Positions 9,601-15,955 of a stretch of DNA of 29,507 bases are shown here, in pieces. A program made the translations under genes and the position numbers. This stretch comes from DATGMB01 sp035293845. GTDB taxonomy: Bacteria; Acidobacteriota; Terriglobia; Bryobacterales; Bryobacteraceae. Each line of letters starts with the position of its first letter. The stretch's first letter is position 1. Location of the stretch: the NCBI GenBank assembly GCA_035293845.1, contig DATGMB010000114.1, positions 1 through 29,507 on the forward strand, written 5' to 3'. The notes beneath the pieces were generated by a model that saw only the letters and a list, made by a program, of their open reading frames with translations, was not told the DNA's origin and made no database searches.

Positions 9601-10431
9601 AACGAGCTGCGCGACCAGGTCAAGCAGGTGCAGCAGGCGCTCGCGGCCGGCGCCAAGGACGGCAAGGACGGCCAGAACGACAAGGCCGTCGAACAGGCGC
9701 TGGACAAGGTGCAACAGCTCCGCCAGCAGCTCGAGCGGTTGCAGGCTCAAAGCGGACAGCAGGGCCGCTCCGGCCAGCCGCGCGGACAGCAGGGGCTGCT
9801 CTCGCGCGGGCAGCATGCCGGCCAGCAGCAGAACGGACAACAGGCCGGCCAGCAGCAGAACGGCCAGCAAGCCGGTCAGCAACAAGGCGGCCAGCAAGGC
9901 GGTCAACAGGCCGGCGGGCAGCAAGGCGGCCAGCAGCAGGGAGGCCAGCAGGCCAATGCGCAAGGCGGCGGTCAAATGGGCGGCAACTCGCCCAATGGCG
10001 GCCCTCGCAACAATCCGGGCGGCGGCGCCTGGGGCGCCTACGGCGGCCGGGACAATGGCGGCAACTGGGGCAACTGGGCGGACGGCCCTTGGAATCCGCA
10101 GCAGTTCCAGCAGAGCTACCGCGATGCCGTCCAGAGTCTCCAGCAGCTCCAGCAGGGCATGCGCGATGACCCCGGCACGCAGCGCGATATCCAGAGCGCC
10201 ATCCGCGATCTGCGCCAGTTCGATCCCTTCGCTCTCTCCAACGATCCAATGCTCGCCCAGCGCATCGCGGCCGCGCTCGCCGGCGTCGAGCAGGTCGAGA
10301 TGGAGCTGCGCCGCAAGGTGGAAGACACGGCCGGCGGCGGCAGCGTCCGCAGCCCCGGCGGCGAAAAAGTGCCCCAAGGCTACCAGGACCAGGTCGCGGA
10401 TTACTACCGCAAACTCGGCAAATCCAAGTAG
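6631..10431 (+). CDS. DUF4175-like membrane protein with long Gln/Gly-rich region
   Basis: 1,266 residues from ATG 6631, which overlaps the preceding stop by 4 bp; the frame opens earlier but those codons lie inside the BatA-like gene. Two membrane helices lie at about 24-46 and 57-80, a third at about 138-160. A large beta-rich extracytoplasmic part (about 170-490) is followed by Gly-rich linkers and helical segments. From about 670 to 1150 the chain is extremely rich in Gln and Gly: CAG/CAA runs around 8641-9250 and GQQ-type repeats around 9800-9975. The C-terminal about 100 residues return to normal composition. Layout and position match DUF4175-type proteins that end MoxR/Bat cassettes. 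Function is unknown; it is likely an envelope-spanning scaffold. Confidence 0.8.
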   Translation: MKPLDRLSEYLGAIERRLRLVALTRGAAVTALAALVLTVVAVAVANRFAFSNGSVVGARVFLFLGLAYALAAALIVPLVRLNRRRAAREVERRFPHFEERLLTFQERMEQRPNDPFLSLLAEDALSLAERAEPAQVARGSMIFSFSSAALVSLLALLWLGLYGPDWLGYGTSLLWGGIPKGEVKPYYAIRVEPGNKTIRKRSDLMITATLSGFQAPKVRFFGKYASTSQWEQAEMRTEPGGSAYQFLIAGVPESLDYYVEAGGVRSQTYHLNVVDLPSVKRIRVTYHFPAWSGMKDAVEDPGGDLRAVEGTDAEVAVQTDRPLASGALLLDDGTKIPLRSGPGGLLVASVPIRKDGLYHVAAIENGEDVRLTEDYFIEAQKDQPPEVKITRPGRDFRATPIEEVTVAVEAKDDFGLKEVTLHYAVNGGAEKTVSLLNAKDAKSASGTTTLSLEDFKVQPGDIVSLYATAKDARKTVNTDMFFIEAQPFERNFTQSQQDGGGGGGGDDANQQNEISERQKEIITATWNQLKGQGARGTDAENASFLAGVQSKLRDQAKSLSDRMKARQLEGAGDAFKTFVEDMDKAVEAMAPAADKLKGAHWQDALAPEQKALQYLLRAESTFRDIQVAFGNRGGGGGGGGGASRDMQGLFDLELDTEKNQYESARSTPQSADKQQQQIDEALQKLKDLARRQQELAEQQRNGQQTPQQRWEQELLRREAEKLQQQLQQMQQQQQSQQGMLSRNGQQSQQGQQGQGNQSSQGGQQGQQQQQAQSQGQGGGQQQASSRASAQQQMQQMRNQGQQDGRLSQANAQQLQQMLDRLKQATDDMRAAASSQQNGTPQGEAQARRAADRLREAEQLLSGLQSQQAGNEVESLAKQADDLARRQQDFEGQMRRAYGENSRGVTRDQAEQLAEQKESELGELKKLEQGLQNAVRNLQSTNRQASSKLRNALGDMQQQEIARDMQRNADWIRRGLGQYAAISEAQTTAGLNELRDQVKQVQQALAAGAKDGKDGQNDKAVEQALDKVQQLRQQLERLQAQSGQQGRSGQPRGQQGLLSRGQHAGQQQNGQQAGQQQNGQQAGQQQGGQQGGQQAGGQQGGQQQGGQQANAQGGGQMGGNSPNGGPRNNPGGGAWGAYGGRDNGGNWGNWADGPWNPQQFQQSYRDAVQSLQQLQQGMRDDPGTQRDIQSAIRDLRQFDPFALSNDPMLAQRIAAALAGVEQVEMELRRKVEDTAGGGSVRSPGGEKVPQGYQDQVADYYRKLGKSK
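9800..9975 (+). repeat. GQQ-type coding micro-repeats
   Basis: Short degenerate tandem units (CAGCAGAACGGACAACAGGC and variants) encode runs such as GQQAGQQQNGQQAGQQQ inside the DUF4175-like gene. Copy number is probably variable between strains. Confidence 0.8.
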
Positions 10432-10451
10432 GGGCCGGGCATGCCCGGCCC
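10432..10451. terminator. Perfect 20-bp palindrome after the operon
   Basis: GGGCCGGGCATGCCCGGCCC is a perfect palindrome starting on the base after the DUF4175 stop. There is no T-tract, so it could be a weak terminator, an mRNA 3' stabiliser or a dispersed palindromic repeat. Confidence 0.5.
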
Positions 10452-10453
10452 GC

Positions 10454-10459
10454 TACACT
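10454..10459 (+). promoter_or_regulatory. Possible -10 element (leaderless start)
   Basis: TACACT lies 6 bases before the ATG at 10466, and no ribosome binding site is seen. No convincing -35 is present. The spacing would give a leaderless mRNA. Confidence 0.3.
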
Positions 10460-10465
10460 GATTTC

Positions 10466-11029
10466 ATGGAGCGCGTCAAAGGCGTAACCGATCGCGAAGC
10501 CGGCTGGCTCACGAAGCTGGTTTACGGCCGGCTCCGCAAGTGGATCGGCGTGCTGCCGAAATCCAAGACTCTCGCGGCCTACCATACGCCGTTGCTGCTC
10601 GCCTCCACCTGGATGGACGGCATCCACGCGGCAGCCCGCACCGTCCCGCACGCGCTCAAAGAGCTCGCGCAATTGAAAGTGGCGGCCATGGTGGGCTGCT
10701 CGTTTTGAATCGACCTCCACTCTGCCGTGGGCAGAAAGGCGGGTATCCGGGAAGAGCAGTTGCGGGACTTGGCGCAGTTCGAGTCGAGCCCGGCGTTTTC
10801 GCCCGCGGAAAAGCTGGTTTTGCGCCTTACGGCCGCGCTCACCCGCACGCCCGCCTCGGTGGACGATGCCCTCTTCGCCGAGCTCGCGCGCGAATTCACC
10901 GAGCCGCAACTGGCCGAGCTGGTGGCCGCCATCGCCTGGGAAAACAACCGCGCGCGCTTCAACCGCGCCTTCGCCATCGGCTCGGAAGGTTTTTCGCAAG
11001 GCGCATTCTGCCCGCTGCCGGAACGCTGA
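10466..11029 (+). CDS. AhpD/CMD-family protein with in-frame TGA; candidate selenoprotein
   Basis: Read through TGA 10706-10708, the frame gives 187 residues of the carboxymuconolactone decarboxylase/AhpD-like family, including the family-typical ending GFSQGAFCPLP. The AhpD active-site signature E-x11-C-x2-C-x3-H is complete as E66-x11-C78-S-F-U81-IDL-H85, with the TGA codon exactly at the second cysteine. Upstream and downstream parts are in the same frame and both look well conserved, so this is no frameshift. A SECIS-like hairpin follows (10713-10744). AhpD-type proteins are thiol-based peroxidase or reductase components, and Sec at the second position would give a Cys-x-x-Sec redox centre. 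The alternative is a single-base nonsense mutation (TGT/TGC to TGA), leaving 80 residues and a pseudogene. The gene stands alone, 34 bp after the Bat-type operon. Confidence 0.75.
10713..10744 (+). promoter_or_regulatory. Putative bacterial SECIS hairpin
   Basis: Upper stem TCTGCC (10721-10726) pairs with GGCAGA (10730-10735) around the loop GTG (10727-10729). A lower stem pairs ACC (10713-10715), T10716 and CC (10717-10718) with GGT (10742-10744), G10741 (wobble) and GG (10738-10739), with C10740 bulged and an AC/AA internal loop. The loop starts with G and lies 18 bases after the TGA, inside the range usual for bacterial SECIS elements. Folding was done by eye. Confidence 0.6.
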
Positions 11030-11159
11030 CTTCGTGCCGCGCTTCTGCGTGCCCGCCGCATCCACCGTGTGGCAGATCGGGTCTTCTCCCGAGATCGCCG
11101 GGCCACACGTGTGAAATCCCGTGGCGCTAACTAACCCCCGCCCGGCTTCAACGTCCAAC

Positions 11160-11187
11160 TTGGTTCGAGCGTCAGCCATTTGATACA
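11160..11187 (+). promoter_or_regulatory. Weak promoter candidate for the TolC-like gene
   Basis: TTGGTT (11160-11165), a 16-base spacer, then GATACA (11182-11187), 9 bases before the start codon. Both boxes are only partial matches. Confidence 0.22.
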
Positions 11188-11196
11188 GGTAGAACT

Positions 11197-12849
11197 ATGA
11201 AGCTGCGAACCCTTCTGCTCGGCCTCTCCTCCGCGGCATGCGCTCTCGCGCAGTTGACGTCGTTTCCCAAGCCGGGTTACTTTCGCGAGACTTTCGCCCG
11301 CACGCAAGCGCACGTCGAGCTGCAGCCGCCGGTCAGGCTGAAGGATTTCGTGGCCGGCGGCAAGCTGGAGCTCTCGCTCAAGAACTATCTGGCGCTGGTG
11401 ATGGCCAACAACACCGATGTCCAGATTCAGTTCGTCAGCCTGGATATTCCGCGCTACGGCATCCTCTCGGCGATGGGCGCCTGGGATCCCACGGCGCGCG
11501 CTTCGTTTTCCGCAACGCGCAGCACCGGCCTGCCTTCGAGCGCGCTCGATGCGCTGAGCGCCGCGGCCATCACCAAATCGCTCACGCAGCCTTATAGCCT
11601 GTCCTATTCCCAGACGCTCGATACCGGAACCAGTTACTCGGTCGGGTTCAGCGGCTCTAAAACCTCGCAGACCAACTCATTCCTGAGTTATAACCCGTCG
11701 ATCACCGCCAACCTCCAGTTCGGCATTCAGCAGCCGCTGATCCGCAACCGCAGCCGCTACGTCAACCGCCTGCCCCTGATGATCGCGCAGGGCAACTATA
11801 AGGTGGCGGACTTCAACATGCGGGGTAACCTGCTCGGTCTGGTGAACAACGCCGAAAACGCGTACTGGAACGTGGTCTCGGCGCGCGAGACCCTGCGCGT
11901 GCAGGAGAGCGCCCGCGACACCGCCAAGGCCTATCTCGAATACATGCAGCAGCAGTTGGACCTCGGCGCGATCTCCCCGCTCGATATCTACAATCCCAAG
12001 GCGAGCCTGGCGGCCGCGGAGGTATCCGTCTCGACGGCGCGCTATGCGCTCGCCCAGGCGGAGGACGCCCTGCGCCACCAGATCGGCGCCGACCTCGACC
12101 CCGAGGTCCGGAAGCTGCCCGTCGTCCTCACCGAACCGGCCGATCCCGGCTCGACCGACCGCTTCACTTACGATCGCGAGGAAGAAGTGAAGAAAGCGCT
12201 GGCTATCAATCCCAACATGAAGCTGGCGCTCGGGAAGATGGATGTGGACGACCTCGGCATTCAATCCGCTAAGAACGGCCTGCTGCCCAATTTGATGTTC
12301 AACGCTTCCTATACCGCGCAGGGCCGCGGCGGCATTTTTTATCCCGGAAGCTCCAGCCTGCTGGGGGATGGCACGGCTGCGCCGCCCGTTCCCGGCGGCA
12401 TCTCGGACGCCCTCGGGCAGTTATTTGGCTTCGGCTACCCGACCTACCAGGCCGGCCTGAGCCTGACGCTGCCCATCCGCTCGAAGGCCGCATCGGCGCA
12501 AATGGGCACCGCCGTGGCCCAGAAGAAGCTGGACGCCCTTGCCCTGCGCAACCAGGAGCAGAATATCCGGCTCCAGATCCTGAACGCGGTGACCTCCGTC
12601 GATGGCGCCAAGGAGCAGCTCAAGCTCGCCATCGTGGAGCGCGATTTCGCCAAGCTGAACCTCGACGCCGAAAACCAGAAATACCAGCTCGGCACGGAGA
12701 CCAACCAGAACGTCATCCTGGCGCAGCAGCAATTGGCCTCCGCCGAGTTGACGCTGGTCAATGCCCAGATCAGCCTGCGCAAGAGCGTCCTCAACCTGCT
12801 CACGCAGACCGGCGAACTGCTGGATGAGCGCGGGATCGTGATCCGCTAG
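11197..12849 (+). CDS. TolC-family outer membrane efflux protein
   Basis: 550 residues with a clear signal peptide (MKLRTLLLGLSSAACALAQ). Two outer-membrane-efflux repeats follow: long Ala/Gln/Leu-rich helices such as NAENAYWNVVSARETLRVQE and its C-terminal counterpart VIVERDF-type helix, with beta segments that would form the barrel. LTLPI near position 12460 starts the second half, as in TolC-type proteins. The role is an outer membrane channel for an efflux or type I secretion system. No inner-membrane or adaptor gene lies nearby, so the partner pump is elsewhere. Start ATG 11197 has AGG eight bases upstream. The TAG stop overlaps the convergent PEP-CTERM remnant stop through a shared CTAG. 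Confidence 0.9.
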   Translation: MKLRTLLLGLSSAACALAQLTSFPKPGYFRETFARTQAHVELQPPVRLKDFVAGGKLELSLKNYLALVMANNTDVQIQFVSLDIPRYGILSAMGAWDPTARASFSATRSTGLPSSALDALSAAAITKSLTQPYSLSYSQTLDTGTSYSVGFSGSKTSQTNSFLSYNPSITANLQFGIQQPLIRNRSRYVNRLPLMIAQGNYKVADFNMRGNLLGLVNNAENAYWNVVSARETLRVQESARDTAKAYLEYMQQQLDLGAISPLDIYNPKASLAAAEVSVSTARYALAQAEDALRHQIGADLDPEVRKLPVVLTEPADPGSTDRFTYDREEEVKKALAINPNMKLALGKMDVDDLGIQSAKNGLLPNLMFNASYTAQGRGGIFYPGSSSLLGDGTAAPPVPGGISDALGQLFGFGYPTYQAGLSLTLPIRSKAASAQMGTAVAQKKLDALALRNQEQNIRLQILNAVTSVDGAKEQLKLAIVERDFAKLNLDAENQKYQLGTETNQNVILAQQQLASAELTLVNAQISLRKSVLNLLTQTGELLDERGIVIR

Positions 12850-13220
12850 GTCCTGCGGAGGTGGCGCGCCGCGCCCGCCAGAAGAAGCAGGCCGCCGCCG
12901 CAGATCGCGAAACTGGCGGGCTCCGGCGTCCCCAGGATTTCGAAGCTGTTGGAAGTTACCGGCGAAAGCGACACGCCCCCTTGCCAGGCCTGCGATGGCC
13001 GGTTGCTCGTGCACCACAGATCGGCGGCATTCGGCGCGGTGCCGCTGTCGAACTCGAACCAATAAGTCCCGGCGCTCAGGGGTACGTTGACGTCGAAACT
13101 CGCCTGGTAAGTCGATTGGGGATCGTTGAAATGGATGAGCGTGCCGGAAAGCGGCGAGGTGCCACCAGCATAAAGAGTTCCGCCGAACGGCGCGCTGGTG
13201 ATCTCCGATGATGCGCCCAA
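12846..13220 (-). pseudogene. Truncated PEP-CTERM protein
   Basis: Reading on the minus strand, 124 residues end in a PEP-CTERM sorting signal: TPEPASF, a hydrophobic helix (AICGGGLLLLAGAA) and a basic tail RHLRRT. PEP-CTERM proteins are exported and processed by exosortase. This frame has no signal peptide, starts only at a TTG, and an in-frame stop (TAG) lies five codons upstream of that start. The N-terminal half of the gene is therefore missing. The remaining part is beta-rich (SAGTYWFEFDSGTAPN), like the usual PEP-CTERM ectodomain. Most likely the 3' remnant of a deleted or rearranged gene. A functional short form cannot be excluded but could not be exported as read. Confidence 0.65.
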
Positions 13221-13319
13221 GGCGCTCAGGTACTAAGTGTAACAAAGGTCCTATAGGAAAATCGGATTACGGCCTTGGCCGGGCCGGGTTGCCTCCTGGT
13301 TGTGGTCGAATAGAACCAG

Positions 13320-14201
13320 ATGGAAATCGGCGTCCTCGGGCTACTCCTCGCGGCGGTCCTGGCGTTCTTCGCGCCGGCCGTGCAGAACGCATTGCGCCGC
13401 GTTTTGGCCGCCCATCCTCGCGCGATTTGGCTGGCTCCCGCTCTGCTCGCAGCCGTCTTCGCCGGCGCGGCGGCACTGGCGAACGCCTTCAGGATTGGGC
13501 TGATTCTGCTCGTCTTCGCTTACCTCTCGCTGCCCGTAATCTGCCTCGCCATTCCCCGCGCCGGCATGCCCAAACGGCCTGGTTGGGCCGATTTCGCCGC
13601 GATCCTGGCGCTATGGCTGCCGCTCGAATTCGCCGCCGGCGCGCCGCTTGTGCCGCGGCATGCGCAAGGTTTCCTCCATAGCGTCGCGTACGGTATCGCC
13701 ATTCTGCTGGGCCTGACGCTCTGGCTCGGCTTCCGGCCTTTCCCCGGAATGAAATACAACCTGCCGCGCCGGCCGCGCGATTGGTGGCTGCCGGCCGTGG
13801 GATTCGCAGCCGTCGCGCCGGCGCTGATCGTGGTGGGCATCGCGATCGGGTTCATCCCGGCGCCGCACCTGCCGAACCGCGCCCCCGGCACGATGGCCGC
13901 GGCGGCCGGCATCATCTTCGCCGGAACGGCGCTCCCCGAAGAGATCCTCTTCCGCGCTCTGATCCAGAACTTTCTCATGCTGCGCTTCGGCGGCGGCTGG
14001 CGGACGCTCCTCGCCGCCAGCGTGATCTTCGGTGCGGCCCACCTGGATAACGGCCCCCAGACGCTTCCGAACTGGCGCTACATGATCGAGGCCACCATTG
14101 CCGGCATCGCGTATGGCCGCGTTTTCCAGCAATCGTCGAGCGTCACCTCCTCCGCCATGCTGCACATGGCGGTGGATTGGACCAAGCACTTCTTCTTCTA
14201 G
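13320..14201 (+). CDS. CPBP (CAAX/Abi) family intramembrane protease
   Basis: 293 residues, mostly hydrophobic, with seven or eight predicted membrane segments. The three motifs of the CPBP glutamic intramembrane proteases are present: E207-E208-ILF-R212, F237-GAA-H241, and a last conserved His near 282 in LHMAVDW. The family cleaves CAAX-type or other membrane substrates; the bacterial substrate here is unknown. ATG 13320 has no clear ribosome binding site. The stop (14199-14201) shares CTAG with the convergent DUF3828-like gene. The region 13221-13319 upstream shows nothing clear. Confidence 0.88.
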   Translation: MEIGVLGLLLAAVLAFFAPAVQNALRRVLAAHPRAIWLAPALLAAVFAGAAALANAFRIGLILLVFAYLSLPVICLAIPRAGMPKRPGWADFAAILALWLPLEFAAGAPLVPRHAQGFLHSVAYGIAILLGLTLWLGFRPFPGMKYNLPRRPRDWWLPAVGFAAVAPALIVVGIAIGFIPAPHLPNRAPGTMAAAAGIIFAGTALPEEILFRALIQNFLMLRFGGGWRTLLAASVIFGAAHLDNGPQTLPNWRYMIEATIAGIAYGRVFQQSSSVTSSAMLHMAVDWTKHFFF

Positions 14202-14665
14202 CGGACAGGCGGTTTGGGCTGATTCCAGCAGCGCAGGAGTTCCGAGAGCGTCCAGCGCGGCTCGCTCGCGCAGATCACCTCATCGAGCAGCCATCTGCCG
14301 CCCATGCGCCGGAACTCGAAACGGATCTCCTGGGGCTCCCCGAGGATGAATTTAGCGGCCACCGTCCGCCGGTTCGGATCGCTTTCCGGCAGGCTGCTGA
14401 TCCGGATGTCCCGAATTCCCTGCGGGTCCTGGCTGTTCGTCCAGACATCGAAATCGAGGCACCCGACCTCGCCCTTGGCGCGGCGCGTGTCTTCGGCCAT
14501 CAGAGCCCGGATGCGCGGCGTGTAGATATCGCGCGGAGGCGCGTACTCGCTCGGCCGCGCTTCGATCGAGCGGTATACCCGCCGCACGAAAGCTTCCGGA
14601 TCGGCGATGCGGGTCGCGGCGGCGGCGAGCGCGGCCAAGGCAATCAGGCACGCAAACGGTCTCAT
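14198..14665 (-). CDS. DUF3828-like secreted protein
   Basis: 155 residues on the minus strand with a signal peptide (MRPFACLIALAALAAAA). The mature part resembles DUF3828: FVRRVYRSIEARP near the N-terminus, TPRIRALMAEDTRRAKGEVGCLDFDVWTNSQD in the middle, and a C-terminal strand region ending WLLDEVICASEPRWTLSELL. Function unknown; the family is exported and small. Start ATG 14665 overlaps the stop of the 169-residue gene by 4 bp (ATGA). The frame is open further upstream, but that part overlaps the neighbour and lacks the signal peptide. It is the last gene of a four-gene operon. Confidence 0.75.
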   Translation of the reverse strand: MRPFACLIALAALAAAATRIADPEAFVRRVYRSIEARPSEYAPPRDIYTPRIRALMAEDTRRAKGEVGCLDFDVWTNSQDPQGIRDIRISSLPESDPNRRTVAAKFILGEPQEIRFEFRRMGGRWLLDEVICASEPRWTLSELLRCWNQPKPPVR

Positions 14666-15171
14666 CGCGCGGCCAGGTCTTCCAGGAAAATGGTCCGCGC
14701 CGCGCGGTACTCCTCCGGCTGCATCGGCCCGAGCTTGGCCCACTGTCCGGCGGCGGCGCGCTCTTCGGCGAAGATTCCATCGACCGTGTGGAAAGCGATC
14801 GCGCATGCTTCCACCAGCTCGCTGGCATACGATTCGGCGGCGTCGATCAGCCGGTTGGTTCGCGTCAGGATCTCCTCGGCCGCCCGCACCCGCTCCGGCG
14901 CATGCTCCGCAATCCCCGGCCGCTCGGCCAGCCGCACATGCAGGCCGAATGCTGCCGCCGCTGAGTTCCAACGGTCGAGCACGATCAGCGCGCCGTAGCG
15001 ATGCGCGTCCAGCTCCATTTCGTAGGCGAATGCCGCACCCTTGCCCTTTCCTTCGAGCCGCCGCAGCGCGATGAGAGCCGCGTTGAGCTCGCCCGTGAGC
15101 GAATCGATAAATGCGGCGGCGCAGCCCAGAAACTGGTGCTCGGAAACGCTCGGAAGGCGGAGGATGCGCAC
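14662..15171 (-). CDS. Hypothetical helical protein, 169 residues
   Basis: Predicted all-helical soluble protein without signal peptide, rich in Ala, Glu and Arg; I do not recognise a family. Start GTG 15171 lies 2 bases after the stop of the upstream gene, and its own TGA overlaps the following ATG, so translation is probably coupled on both sides. No catalytic motif is visible. It belongs to the DUF350 to DUF3828-like operon. Confidence 0.7.
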   Translation of the reverse strand: MRILRLPSVSEHQFLGCAAAFIDSLTGELNAALIALRRLEGKGKGAAFAYEMELDAHRYGALIVLDRWNSAAAAFGLHVRLAERPGIAEHAPERVRAAEEILTRTNRLIDAAESYASELVEACAIAFHTVDGIFAEERAAAGQWAKLGPMQPEEYRAARTIFLEDLAAR

Positions 15172-15173
15172 GA

Positions 15174-15452
15174 TCAGGCCATGTGCTCGCCGAGCGCCCG
15201 CTCGACTTCCTGCGGGTCGATGCGCTCGCCGCTATTCAGCCGGGCCAGAATGCCGTCGATGATTTCCTTGGCCTCGTCCTTGCGGAAGTTCTTGATGAAC
15301 CCGTCGAAATAGTGCTCGCCGGCCAGCGCGTGGTTGATTTCGGTTTCCTTATTGTGGTCCTGCAGTTCGGTAAAGTAGACTACGCGGTAGCGGCCGGTAT
15401 ACTCGGTCTCGCGATAGATTTCGAACATCACCTTGTCGGACTCGAACAGCAT
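15174..15452 (-). CDS. Hypothetical protein, 92 residues
   Basis: A small acidic protein. The first half is beta-like and aromatic (FEIYRETEYTGRYRVVYFTEL), the second half helical (FIKNFRKDEAKEIIDGILARLN). No family recognised. ATG 15452 is used; an internal ATG eight codons later is a possible start. It lies 21 bp after the DUF350 gene and 2 bp before the next gene, so it is an operon member. Confidence 0.7.
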   Translation of the reverse strand: MLFESDKVMFEIYRETEYTGRYRVVYFTELQDHNKETEINHALAGEHYFDGFIKNFRKDEAKEIIDGILARLNSGERIDPQEVERALGEHMA

Positions 15453-15473
15453 GATTTCGAGCGTATCACAGGG

Positions 15474-15677
15474 CTAGTGCATGGTGGCCGCGACGATCCA
15501 GCACAGCCCCAGCGCCACGGCCCCAGCCAGAATCGCCGCCGCCACGTTCCGCTCCCCGACAATCTCGCGCCGCAGGTCCACGTTCGCGGCCTTCAGCAGG
15601 ATCGCGAAAGCGGCCGCGAAAATGGCGATGCCGGCCGCCGCGAAAATCAGCCCGTTGAGCAGGGGAACATCGGTCAC
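15474..15677 (-). CDS. DUF350-family small membrane protein
   Basis: 67 residues with two membrane helices (LLNGLIFAAAGIAIFAAAFAIL and AAAILAGAVALGLCWIVAAT) joined by a short charged loop (RREIVGERN). Two helices around a loop with a conserved Asn is the layout of one DUF350 unit; function unknown. It starts with GTG 15677, only 6 bases after a candidate -10 box, so the mRNA may be leaderless. First gene of the four-gene operon; divergent from the tRNA-Gly. Confidence 0.7.
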   Translation of the reverse strand: MTDVPLLNGLIFAAAGIAIFAAAFAILLKAANVDLRREIVGERNVAAAILAGAVALGLCWIVAATMH

Positions 15678-15683
15678 CCTTTC

Positions 15684-15712
15684 TATGTAGCACAGCGATG
15701 GTAAAATGAAAA
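15684..15712 (-). promoter_or_regulatory. Promoter of the DUF350 operon
   Basis: On the minus strand: TTTTCA (15712-15707), 17-base spacer, TACATA (15689-15684) preceded by TGC (extended -10). Six bases separate the -10 from the GTG start. Confidence 0.4.
15699..15707 (+). promoter_or_regulatory. Extended -10 promoter of tRNA-Gly
   Basis: TGG followed by TAAAAT (15702-15707) fits an extended -10; the transcript would start about 9 bases before the mature tRNA. No good -35 is seen. It overlaps the divergent DUF350 promoter. Confidence 0.4.
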
Positions 15713-15722
15713 TCTACCCTGG

Positions 15723-15797
15723 GCGGGAGTAACTCAGTGGTAGAGTCACAGCCTTCCAAGCTGTTGGTCGCGGGTTCGATCCCCGTCTCCCGCTCCA
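15723..15797 (+). tRNA. tRNA-Gly (anticodon TCC)
   Basis: A complete cloverleaf: acceptor GCGGGAG/CTCCCGC, D stem ACTC/GAGT, anticodon stem ACAGC/GCTGT with loop CTTCCAA (anticodon TCC, reading GGA/GGG), T stem GCGGG/CCCGT with loop TTCGATC, discriminator T, and CCA encoded at 15795-15797. It stands alone. No integrase or repeated 3' end is seen nearby. Confidence 0.97.
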
Positions 15798-15955
15798 TCG
15801 TCATTCCCAGGCACCTTTGATTCGCGCTCACCCGCACGCACCGCCGCGGCGGCGGCTGGACAAAGCACGCTTGCGCCCTGCATGCGCCCTCGGACGCCGG
15901 TAGCCTGAGTGCAGGACAATCGGCAACGTCAATCCGGCAATCGAGGTTCCCCCAT

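Noticed and set aside
8257..10377. Leu-rich minus-strand frame opposite the Gln-rich region
   Set aside because: CAG repeats read backwards give Leu runs that mimic membrane segments; no start signal or domain.
10466..10708. Frameshift in the AhpD-like gene
   Set aside because: Both halves are in the same frame; only a TGA codon separates them.
15723..15797. tRNA-Gly as an integration site of a genomic island
   Set aside because: No integrase and no repeated tRNA 3' end were seen in the following sequence.
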